Source: Nymphaea colorata
Lineage: Eukaryota > Streptophyta > Magnoliopsida > Nymphaeales > Nymphaeaceae
DNA length: 64,000 nucleotides
Direction of reading: 5' to 3'
Assembly (NCBI RefSeq): GCF_008831285.2
Contig: NC_045142.1
Span: forward strand, 19,471,354-19,535,353
The position numbers and the translations under genes are program-made. Below are positions 47,701 to 60,560 of this stretch, piece by piece (position 1 is the stretch's first letter; every line of letters begins with the position of its first letter). The notes below the pieces were generated by a model. That model did no database searches. It was not told where the DNA came from and saw only the letters and a list, made by a program, of their open reading frames with translations.

Positions 47701-50617
47701 GGAGTATCTTGGTACAAGTACATTTTGAGTTCTCATGGAGGTTACGTTTCAGTATTTTTTCGGTATCATCTAGAATGGACCAGATAGCAGGTGCTTGATT
47801 GCTTGCTTCCTATCCATATTGGTTTGGAAATAGCGATAATCAAATGGGCAAGTTGCTTGGTCAATCTGAAACTAGCATCCAGCAAACTTGAAACCTAGGG
47901 TTGTTGAAAAAACAGGGCATGCAATACAGATTTCGGCTGTAGGAGTCAATGTTAGTTAATATAAATCACATTTAAAGTGGTATCATCTGCTTGGCCAGAG
48001 AAAAGTTTAATAAGTTTGTGACAATCAGAAACCACATAAAAGATGATGCAACTCTGGTAACTTTTTGGATTCAAAAAATAATATTGATAATGCTGAATTC
48101 AGATTATACTAACCATTTTTATCTATCTACATATTTTTAAAACAGCAATACATTAAAATAACGTTATCAGATTAAATATTTCCAGGTTAAACATAATAAC
48201 CTACTTGAACGTCAAGACATGTGAGGTGAAGACTCCTGCATTCTGTAGCCTGGGTAAATCTCTGTCATCACTTCAACTGATAAGATGCTCTTTATGCAGT
48301 TCAATTTTTCTGCAGTAAGGGTTATGTTGCTGGCACTTTTTGGATGCAAAAGACTTGCAAATTCCTAAAATCAACATGTTACGATGTGTATTGTGCACAT
48401 TTTCAACTCTCCAATGACTCATATTTGCATAATTCATGCTTAAAATATTATATTTGGAGAACAATGAAAATTTCACATATCTGGGCCATGCAAGTGCTGC
48501 TCAATGCATATGTTAATTAAATTCCTAAAGACTATGGCTATAGATAAGAAATAAAAGTAAAAGGAGAATTAAAAGCTACTGGCCATTAACTTTCTGTCTG
48601 TCTGCACACACATACATAAATCCCAAAACACAGACATGCATAAACACATTAGAGTTATAGCCTTATTAATTGTAGTTACTCTCACTACCGCTATACTTCC
48701 CATGTTTCTTAGTTTACAGTTTACACTTGACAAAACTGGTTCTTCAGCCTGGTTATTCCTGGAGAAATTTGAAAACTAAAGGTTGTCTGTTCTGGGCAGG
48801 TCGACACAGAGCCTTCTCAATACTTCCAAAGGTAAAATATAATAGGATCTGGACTACTAAGAAACAGCTCTATTTTATTGCCTTATGCTTAAAGCCTTAA
48901 ACCGGTAATGCTTGTTTCATTCCTTCATGTTTTGAAGGAGGTCATCAAGAAGACACACAGTCAGTTCTGCTAGCCATAAAGAGCGACTCTATGCAATTGA
49001 AACTGCTGAGAAGTTTATGAATGATCTAAAGTCTGGCCATCCAGCATTTGTGAAGTCTATGCTGCGCTCACATGTATCTGGCTGCTTTTGGCTAGTAAGG
49101 CTAGCCCAGATGAATTTATTCAGCTCGTAAAAACAATTTTTGTGTAACTTTTGTTGGAATCATATTCGATCTTAACCTCTTGAAAAATGTATACATGGTT
49201 ATTTATATTATGCCATTCACTCAGGGTCTCCCTTCAGTATTTTGCAAAAAATACCTTCCTTCTCAAGATCTAAGAATGGTATTAGAAGATGAACAAGGTT
49301 TGGAGTATGATTCTCTATACATTGCAAGCCGTACAGGTCTCAGTGCAGGCTGGAGAGGGTTTTCTTTAGATCACGATGTGGATGATGGAGATGCTTTAGT
49401 ATTTGAATTAAGTGAGCCAGCACGATTCAAGGTTCATTCTAAACCTTTAGTGATTCACTGGAATTAAATCTCAGTATTAATGCCAAATTTTTTACTACAT
49501 TGAATCCGAGCAGTTGGTTGAGGTATGTCCTTAACTCCTTATTTTTGACCAATTATTGAATCACAACTTGACTTGAATCTACAACTTGATCAGAGTTGTT
49601 TCTCTGGAGCTTCTCAAACTGTAGAGCAACAAGGTTGCTCCAACATGCCCACTTGTTGTGCCTTCCTTCATGTTATTTTTTTATGGAAAAATGTATAAAA
49701 AGTAAACAGAATGCTGCCTTATAATCTTGACTGCAGTTTGCAACTATGAAATTTACTATTCGAGCAAATCATAGTTATAAGTATCATGAGTTCTCAACAT
49801 GGAGATGTTTTTTGGTAACACTGTCATGACAAATGATGCATACAGTATTATAATGTTCCTTTATTGTAAATGCTAATAGTTTAGGTTGTGGATTTGGCAG
49901 CTCATGTCACTTGTGGCCTGGCTATTTGGGACAGGATCTTTGCATCCAAGCCTGTGGCCTGGCTATTTGGGACAGATCTTTGCATCCAAGCCTGTGGCCT
50001 GCCTTCGGATCAGTTGAGCTTGATCAAAATTTTAGTTGTGTTTTCTGTTCCTTCACTCGATGTTTTGAGTCCCATATATCTCTTTGTTATGTTGGATTTG
50101 TCTGGCATCTGGCCTATTCACAGGCTAGAATGTTCCATCTCCCCTGCTTTTTATACTTTTGTCCAGCTTGTGCCCAGTTCTAGTAAAGTGTCCTTGAAGT
50201 AAAAAGCTTGCTTGGGGGTTAGGTCCCTTACCTTTATTCCAACAAAATGGATATATACAAGGGAAGGCCAAAAAAGACCTCAACCTTTGTCACATGGGTA
50301 CTGCTGTAAAGGCAGCATACCCATACCGGCTAGGTACGGCACTGGTGCTGGTACTGGTACTGTCTTGGGTACCTCTTGGGTACTGGTCAAACTACGGTCA
50401 ACATACCCAAGATTGTACCCGTCCAATTTAAAACTCGATCAAAGTTGACCAAGTCCTTTCTTATCCAAAATTTATGATTTCAGTTTTGTTCTTTACACCA
50501 TTTACACTCAGGAAACACATACAAAGTTGTGTTTTCATATTTTTTTCAATAGTTTCTTCTTTAGAAACTATAAATTTTGAATCATGAATGCGCTATTTTG
50601 TTTGAATTCTTCTTTTG

Positions 50618-50710
<93 letters not shown>

Positions 50711-53700
50711 CGTACCCCCGTACCCAAGTTTTTTGAAAATAGTCCGAACCAGTACCCGTACCAGCACCCGTACCGGCACCTATACCTATGTGACATAGAC
50801 CTCAACTATAAGCACAAAGGATTGACCCAACCCTTCACCAAAAAATAAGGACAAACATATCCTACAGTTAGTGCATATACATTATCAAGTCAGCAAAATA
50901 ATCATGAGGATCACTAGCATGTTCCATAATCAAACGACCTATCTCCATAGTTGTAGCCCCCTGCTCTACAAAAATACGCATGTGAGAATGATGAAGACAC
51001 CCAATCCAGTTAGAATGTAGTCTTCTTCCTTCTAGTTGCTGTCTAGTTTTCCTTACTCAATCTTTGATGGGGGAGACAATAATATAGTCACCACCATAAT
51101 CCCTATGAAAGCTGAGAATGCGATCCAAGACAGCCATTTCTCCTTCGTGCATCCTACCCAGTATTGTACGTATCGTACGATACGACCCCGTATCGTTTTT
51201 AAATAACGGTACGATACACCCCCCATATCGTAAATAAGGGTGTATCGTTCCTGTATTGCACGTATCGTGCGATATAGGTCCCGTATCGTACGATAGGGGG
51301 CGATACAGCCTGTATCGTACGATACGGGCTGATTTCGCAAAAGGGGGCTCGAGACCTACTTATTCGGCTTCCTTTTGAAAAAAAGCCTCCGTTCATTTTT
51401 CAAGCTCGGATACTGCCGTCATGGAGGGCGATCGTCCATTTTCACCATCAAAAAAGTTGATTTTAATCGTGAAATCGAAGATTAAGGGGTCGATTTGTGC
51501 GTGGGTGGTTGATTTTCGTTGGGAGGAAAGGGGTTTTCTTCATTTCTTCTTCGTAAGGTATAAAATCTCATGCTTTTACCATGTATTCATAATTTTTTAC
51601 CGTATAATCGTAGATTGATAAATTTTGAGTGTTTTTCATTAAGTTTACCATAGGATTTCGTTTTTTTTTTTTTTTTTGAAGTTATGGATCCCACATGGCA
51701 ATGGTGCGAAAGGGTGAAGGAGAATAACCGCTTGAAACTCAAATGTAGCTTCTGTGGGAATATATTTTCAGGAGGGATTAGTAGAATGAAACACCATTTG
51801 GCAGGGACCTCCAAAGATGCGTCTCCTTGTGTTAGAGGACCAAACAAACCTTTGCCTCCATATGTGCGTCAGCAATGTTTAGATATGCTTCATGCTTTAC
51901 ATCAAAAGAGGATACAGAAAGAAATTGAAGAGGCAGATGTAGGCTATAATGAGCCTTTGGAAGATGAAGAAGAAGAGGAAGAAGCTTATGAATGAAGATG
52001 ATACCATTCTAAGAACAGATTTGGAGACCTCAAGAGGTAGAGATCGCAGAGGAAAAGGGATCATGTATGAAGGAGGTCGATCTGGCGTAACGGGAAGGAA
52101 GAGAAGAGGCACAACAGATAGGGCCAGGCGTGGTATGCGACCACCTAGTGGTAGAGTTCGTACTGATAGGTCTAGTGTTGGCTCTATTATGAGTTTTTTC
52201 CGTTCATATACTAGCCCAGGTGGTCAGCCGCAGATTACTGCTATGACATCTAAAGATATGCTATATCAAGCACAAAAGATGGTAGGAAAATGGTTTTATG
52301 ATGCATGTATTCCATTTAATGCAGCTAATTCTTTTCAATTCCAAGTCATGGCAGATGCAATTGCTTCTATAGGCCCCAGATTCAAAATGCCATCATATCA
52401 TCAGTTGAGGGGTAAAATTCTTCAAGATACAGTGAAAGAAGTGTCTGAACATTGCGATAAATTGAAATTATCTTGGAATGAAACAGGTTGCTCCATTATG
52501 TCAGATGGATGGACTGATACAAATCATACAAGGTCAAGAACACTTGTAAATTTTCTTGTTTATTGCCTTAAATGTACAATCTTCTTGAAATCTCTTGATT
52601 TGTCTGATGTTCCTAAAACTGCTGAGATTTTGTTCAATGTTTTTGATAATATCGTACAAGAAGTTGGATCTGCAAACATTGTACAGTTTATTATAGATAA
52701 TGCTGCAAATTATAGAGCTGCAGGAGATTTGTTATTTCAAAAGTATGGAACATTCTTTTGGAGTCCATGTGCCACTCATTGTGTTAATCTTATGCTTCAA
52801 GATCTTAATGAGATGCATGATATGAAATCAGCCATTGACCAATGTCAAGAGGTAACAAAATTTATCTATAATCATGCATATGTATTGAGTTTGATGAGAA
52901 AGTTTACAAAAGGAGTTGAATTGATACGACCTGCACAAACTAGATTTGCCACAAATGTATTGACTGTGTAGAGTGTGGTGAAACAAAGAACTCCTTTGAG
53001 GCAGATGTTCGCTAGTGAAGAATGAGCTGCATATCCACATGTTCATAAAAGAAATGCTTCTTTAGTTGTGAATATCATATGTAATAACGAATTTTGGGAA
53101 TCATGTGTGAAGCTATTGAAAGTTTGTGTTCCATTAGTGAAAATCCTCAGGTTAGCTGATAGCGAGGATAGGCCTTCCATAGGGTACTTATATGAGGTAA
53201 TAGATAAAGCAAAAGAGGCAATTCGAGACAACTTAAAAGGATAGAAAAAGTTATATATGCCCATATGGAAGATGATAGATAAAAGGTGGACTGGACAGCT
53301 TCATTAACCTCTTCATGCAGCAGCTTACTATCTAAATCATGCAATTAGATTTTTTCCTACATTTAAGAAGGACAGAGAAGTCTTAAGTGGTTTGTTTGAT
53401 TGTGTTAACGTGTTAGTGGCAGATTCTAGAGAACAAAATGTCGTCAGCAATGAGTTAGATCTATATGATACTTGTTATCGGGGCATGGGACAACCATGCG
53501 TCCAGGTAAATACATAGAAATGTTTAATTTACTTTGCATTTGTTACATTTGATTCTTTTAGAACTTTCACATTGATTTGTTATAACGTTATATTTTTGTT
53601 TAGATTTGTGGTGGAATAGGTATGAGTTTGATTGTACAAACCTAGCACGTTTTGCAATCAAAGTCCTCAGCCAGACATGCAGTGCTAGTGGATGCAAAGG

Positions 53701-56700
53701 AACTGGAGTGTGTTCCAACATATCCATAGCAAAAAAAGGAATGAGCTCGAACATAAAAGGTTGAATGACCTTGTCTTTGTTCGATATAATATGAGGTTGA
53801 AACAAAGGTAATATGGCTTCATGTTTACATTTTTTGTACAATATATTTATATGAAATTATATATTAACAAGTTTTCTCTTATGTAACATAGAGAATTACA
53901 AAAAACATAAGCAAGGAAGCACACATTTTAGTTCGATCCTATCAGCTTAGAAAACTTTGACGATCTGGAGCCATGGATTGAGGAAGAACCAGCTACAATA
54001 TTTGATGATGAAGATATTGAATGCCTCAACCTTGAAGCTGAAGCAACAGAAGGCTTTGTTGATGAAGGAGAGTCTGCTAGTGCTACTGCTGGTGCTGAAT
54101 ATGTTGGTGAGGATCTTCCAATTCTTGACGATGAAGATGAAGAAGAAGATGATGAAGATTATGAATGATGAATCATTATATGTATCGAACCACTTAAGAG
54201 TTATCTATGGTTGTTGAACACTTGAATGTTGTATGACTTTATCACTTTATGACTTATGGTTTGTTGATTGAAATTGAATGATATTGTTATGAATTTTGAT
54301 GTCTATGAAGTATGAATGATGAACCGTGAACGCGTAAGTTTATAGCATTTAGCAATAATAAGTTTATCATTATCTAAAACATGTTTTCTATGAAGAATTT
54401 ATTATTTTTAATTTTTTCTGATTTTTTTATGAATTTTTCAATTTTTTTATTTTTTCTGATTTATTATTATTATTTTAAAAAAATTTACGATACGGTTACG
54501 ATACGGCGTATCTTAAAGCCCGACCGATACGCCTTACGATACGCGTTTTACAACATTGATCCTACCACGTGCGTTGATAATGGCCACACAGCCCATTTGG
54601 CCATTTTCCACATAGCTTAAACCAGCAACCGTGCCTAGTAAAGACACTAACAATGTTGCCTCTCTATTAGATCCAATGGTGTGCACAGTATGGAGACCAG
54701 TCTCCATCCAAATTCTCAGCTTAATATCATCCTCAGTAGTCCACTTGATGGAGGAGAAGCTGTCTATGCAACTCTCCTCCAAACATCTCTCTTGAATCTA
54801 CCAACCTGTAGTTGAAGACTGTCATGGAGACATCTATTACGAAGACACCACAAATTCCAACAAACACTAGTGACATCTTTTACAATCGATCGACATTAGC
54901 GGAAAGAGAGAAGCTCTGCGCACGGAGGTCGAGCGGAGAAGGGGTCACAGATAGTAGCCCCCGGCATTTGCCAGGGGGATGGAGATGAGAGGGGTAGAGG
55001 ATGTGGAAGTCAAGGGTGAAGCAAGGTTGAGGTCGAGTGGAGAAAGAAATGCACGAAGGTCGTGTGGAAAAGGGGGGAATCAGATGGAAACCCTTGTCGA
55101 TTGCCAGAGGAATGGAGATGAATGGGCAGATGGACTTGGATGATAGAGTCGAGTTCCCTGTGTTGGGGAAATCTGCTGATAGTCACACTAGTGACATTCT
55201 CTGCTCGACCTCCGTGCATGTTCATTTTATCATGCACAACTTGCTCTTGGGAAACCAAAATTGATGACTAGTCAAACCCTTTGTAAGCAAATCAACAACT
55301 TGATTATCGCTCTAAATGTAACATGGCTCAATCTCCTTGTCCTCAACCTTTTGACGAATGAAGTGTTGATCGATCTCAATGTGCTTCGTCCTACTATGAA
55401 AAATGAGATTAAAACCTATGTTGATGGCACTTTGATTGTCACACAATAGGGATGATCAAATAATAGGCTCTCCTAATTCGCTCAATAAATTTTTCATCCA
55501 TGTAGCTTTCGCGGTCTCTTCTGCCATAGACTTATATTCAGCTTATGTACTAGATTGGGCTATGACATTTTCTTTTTGACTACTCTAAGTAACGAGATTT
55601 CTTCCAATAAAAATACAATAGCCTGAAACTGATCTCCTCTCATCTGGATCTCCTGCCCAAGTTTGCATTTGTGTATGTAATTAGCTCATGCCTTTTACAA
55701 TAAGAATCACTCTTGCAATAGACAAGGCCATCTCCAATTGTGCCTTTCAGATTCCTTAAGATTTGTTTAATAACATCGATATGACTGTTTTAAGGAGCAT
55801 GCATAAATTATGATACTTGATCATAGAATATACAATATCTGGCCGAGTGAAGGTATGATATTGTTACATGTCAACAATGTTGCTATAGCTTGTAGGATCA
55901 TGATATAGATTCATTTCCTTCAAGCTCAACTTTTGATTTAATACACTAGGAGTACTAACAAGTCTAGAATCTGTCATGCCTGTCTTGCTCAAAAGATCCA
56001 GAGTTATTTCTGTTGTGTCAATGTCAAGGTATCTTGTTGTCTATCAACCTCCACACCAAGAAAATATCTTAACTTTCCTAAATCTTTCATTTGAAACTCT
56101 TCATCAAAATATTCTTTACTTCACAAATATGGCTGTCACAATTTCTAGTGATAACAATATCATCAACATCAACATATATGAGATACCAAGTAGAGATGTT
56201 CTTGCTGTGATAAATAAAGAGAGAATGGTCAAGAGTACTTTTATGGAAACCACAGAAATTTGTTGGAAAAAACTATCAAACCATGACCGAGAAGCTTGCT
56301 TTAAACCATAAAGGGACTTGCGAAGCTGACATACCCAATTTGCAGCATCTTTCTCTACATACCCTGACAGTTATTCCATGTATACCTCTTCTTTCAAGTC
56401 TCCATGCAAGAATACATCCAGTTTGCTAAGCTTCCAACCATTATCAACTGCCAAAGAGATGACGATGCAAATTGTGCCCATTTTCACCACGGATTGAAGG
56501 TCTCATCATAGTCTTGTCCAAACTGTTGTGTAAATCATCTAGCTACCAACCTCGCTTTATACTTATCAATGCTTTCATATGGTTTGTGTTTGACTTTATA
56601 AACCTACTTGGAGCCAACTACATTCTTCCCTGAGGCCTTGGAACAATTTCTCAAGTCTTGCATTCATAGGGTGCCTCCATCTCTTCATTTAATAGGTTCT

Positions 56701-59700
56701 ACCCATTGACGAGTTTTGGAGGCTTGATTGTAAGAAATAGCCAAATAGGTTCTTCATGTTTAGTAGTTTAAGCCATGAATAATTGAAAGTCCAGAGAAAA
56801 TTTTTTATAACTAACCCAGCAATCAATGGGATGACGAATGTATTCTAGTCTTCTTATAGACTCTCTGGTTCCTTCATGACTTGTGTCCCGATCTCTTTTA
56901 TAATTGACAAAACCAGAAAACCGCTAAGGAGCAGCTTGTTCCACGTTATAACCATCATTTGGCTCGGGTAAATCTACATTATAATCATCACTGGATTGAA
57001 CCATTTCTAACTGTGCATTTACAAGAGGACAAGACAAGAGAATGTGCATGACTGACTTTCTCTCCACAAGAGTTCTGTCTTCAACCACGGGTTGTAGATT
57101 TCCTTCTGCAGCGAGATTGAATCAATGGGCTCACATTTCTTATCAAACTCATACTCATCAAATACCACATTTCGTGAAGTTCGTATTCTCTTGCTGCTGG
57201 GATCATAACATCTATATCCCTTATAATCATCGGCATATCTGACAAACTTGCACTTCAAAGCTTTATCCTAAAACTTATTTCTCAAAGAAGAATATATGTG
57301 AACATAACAAACATAACCCAACACATGAAGGGTCATTATATGCAGGATGTTGACCATAAAGAACATAATAAGGAGACTTATTTTCCAAACTACTCATGGG
57401 CAGTTGATTTATGATGTGGACAGCAGTATGAAAAGCCTCTGTCCAAAGGCTGGTTGGCACATTGACGTCATGCATCATGCTCAAAGTTGTTTGTATAATA
57501 TGTCAGCATTTTCATTCGGCTATCCCATTTTGCTGAGGAGTATGGGGGCAAGATATTTGTCTAGTTATCCCATTATTTCGAAGATATTCAGTAAAATCTT
57601 GGGAGAGATGTTCTTCTCCACCATCATACTGAAAATGCACAATATTACATGAGTATTTGTTTCAAATTTGGGTCTGAAAGTCTTGGAAAAGTTTGAAGAC
57701 TTCAGATATATGCTTCATACAATGTATCCAAGTATAACATGAGAAGGAATCTACAAAAATAATATGGTAATGGCTGCCAGACAATGAAGGAATTGGGGTA
57801 GGTCCCCATACACTAGAATGAATACTCTCAAAAGGTTTAGAAGCACCCTTATTCAAAATATGAAATAGAAGAACATAACTCTTACAAAGTTGTCAACTTG
57901 AACACTTGTTGACTTTTGAGACAGACTCTAAACTAGACCTTGGAATAAGATCATCTACAATAAGTTTATCAATAAAATTTTGACTACTATGACCTAAATC
58001 GGGCTTATTACATTGAAACAAATTCAAGACATCTGGACTCTGAACTTGCAGTTGAGAAGATAAATAAGACTAGAGAAGGAATTGTTGAGCCAATCGAAGA
58101 AGTGACTATGGCCTAGGATACAGGAGCTTCCTTGAAAACGTACATATTTCCTTATCTCTCTCCCTTAGTGAACGTCTTTTCGTTTGAAGGTCCTTGACAT
58201 ACACAGAAGAAGGAGTGAATTCAATAGAAGAATATGTATCGTCAACAAGTTTAGATACAAGAACAATGTTTTTCTTTATATTTGGGAAAAGTAGAACATT
58301 GGACAAGGATAACAAAGAATTTGGCAGAGGAATTTGTGCATTTCCAGTATGAGCAATGGAATGATATTCTCCTGTGACAATAGATCCTCTTTAAGGGAAT
58401 AAATTAGATAATTTACTTGCATCTCTAGTGATGTGTGTGGCAACCCCAAAGCCTATGTACCATTGTCCTTGATCATTTTGTTTGAAATGCATCCTTGAAA
58501 AGGCTGTCATAAGTATTGCTGCACATCATTTGACACGGATTTAGAAGGCTACCCTTGTGTTGTCTGCAATCCTCCCTACTTGTTCTCTTGTTTATGTCTT
58601 TTTCTTATTTTGTGGATTGTACCAACAATCTGCCTTACCATGACCTTTCTTGTTGCATAGGAAACAAGTGGAAGTGATTCTCGGTCCTTGGAGGGATATC
58701 AGGAGTTGGTAAAATTCCTCTACCACCCTGATCAAAATGACCATGCCCTCGTCCTCCTTGGTAACCTCCACCTCCATAACCATATCCACATCTACTGTTA
58801 GTCACTACCACATCGTGAAAACCTTCATCACTAATCTCGGATATTTGTTTTCTACTCATCTCATGTTGAAGAAGTTTAGCCTTGAGTTATTCAAAACTGG
58901 GAAGAGTAGGAAGAACTTCTAAAGCAGTACAAAACATATCATGCTTTGGGCCTAGCCCACTCAGAATCTGTTGAACTTTATCACAGTCTGAAACTGCATT
59001 CCCAATCACGGCAAGCTGATCTGTGATTCCCTTCATTTGAGCCAAATATTCCATAACAGGTTTTGATTTTTTCTTGACATTTTGAAATTCTCGCTTTAAT
59101 TGTAGAAGTCACGCTTCTGAAACCTGAGAATATGTGTCTGCAAGTATGTCCCACAACTCTGTTGCACTAAGATCATCAAAAATAGTAGCAAGTACTTTAT
59201 CTGAAAGTCCGGAAGTGATATATGCTACGAGACATTGGTCACTCTCACTCCTCATCCATTTAACATACTCTGGATTCTGCTCTGTTGTGATAGACGACTC
59301 ACCTTTATCATTCTTCACTTCTTAAAAGATAAACTACAGCGGGGCAAGGGAAGTTCCATGTAGATGCCCAAATAGATCATGGCTCCTTATAAAAGGAACT
59401 ATCTGTTGTTTCCAGGTCAGATAATTGGTATGGGTAACCTTTTGGGAAACAAGTTGGGTCAAGAAACTAGAAATGCCATTGTTAGAAGTAGAATCCATGA
59501 ATAAACAAGAAGGAAAACTTTCTCATGCCGTCAAACAGAATGCCGCAAGAAAGACAATCGTTAGCCTTTTTTTGGGGGCTTATTGAGTCCCTGCTATGCA
59601 CAGAACTAAGACCGTGTGAAACAGATATGAAATTAACGGCACAATAGATATTTAATTCTGCTGAAAAACGGGGCAGAATATAAAGATATGGAATTCTATA

Positions 59701-60511
59701 AGCAGACTTGAAAACAAGGCAGAACATGCACAGATTTGATTCTAATATAAGCTGAAGGAAAGATGGCAGAGAATAGAATGAATGATAAAATAAAGGACGT
59801 TTAACACTTCTTAGAGCATGTCTTGATTATTTCAACACGGCTCTATAGACAGATTCAGCTCTATTTTAGGCTAAAGAAAAGAGAACAGAAAATAGGAGGA
59901 ATAGAAAAAAAAAAAGGATGTTCAACACTTTCTTTTTTTAAACATGTCTTGATGATTCAACACTGTTCTATGCTTGACAAACGAATATGATGCAGCAAAT
60001 AAACCAGATGGAGTAGAGAAAAACACAGTAGAAAGGACGTAGAGAGAGGGACAAAAGATAAAGGGTAAGAAGAATGTAAGAGATGGGGAATAAGATGTTT
60101 TTCCTGAAAAACTCAGATCTTTGTCTGGGTAATCTTTGTGGAGAAGTCCCCGAACCGATGCTCTGATACCATGTCAGTTGGTATATCAGCTTTGATATTC
60201 ACCTCCAAAGTTCAGTCTTGCAGAAAATAAGGAAGAAGAAGACGAGGAAAGAAGGGAGATGACTGCCATAACTGCATGCAGTCTCAACCCTAAACTTTAT
60301 TATCTCACGTTAGATACAAGGCCAGAATAATAAACCAAAATGGTACAGTAAATTACTTCATATGCCATTAATGAAACATAAAGGCACGTGAAAATAAAAC
60401 AGAAATGAAACAGTGCCTATTTCTGACGGGTTTGGGTCTGGACCATGATCCAAAACCTGTCTGGTCATTCTTTAACATATTTTGTGTTTTTCCTCTTTTA
60501 AAGTTGTTTGA

Positions 60512-60560
<49 letters not shown>

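Larger units (their letters stand above)
50868..54782 (-). pseudogene. Unrecognised antisense coding-like fragment, split by hAT
   Basis: On the minus strand a frame is open from about 54782 to 54559 (containing [18 protein letters not shown]) and continues in the same phase at 51158 after skipping the hAT and one copy of its target duplication ([20 protein letters not shown]). A TGA interrupts it at 51057-51059, then it stays open to 50868. I do not recognise the protein. It lies inside intron 6 of the B3 gene, in the opposite direction. It may be a host gene fragment or an older transposon piece. Confidence 0.35.
55240..60477 (-). mobile_element. Copia element 2, decayed, 3' LTR missing
   Basis: Minus strand. 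It has a primer site and an LTR at its 5' end (60172-60477). Gag, integrase, RT and RNase H traces follow in copia order down to about 55240 ([18 protein letters not shown], the usual end of RNase H). No second LTR is found beyond it, so the 3' end is truncated and no target duplication can be shown. Frames are short and full of stops, so the element is older than copia element 1. Confidence 0.85.

Noticed and set aside
50582-50848. Tyr/Ile repeat frames on both strands
   Set aside because: They are the TA microsatellite translated.
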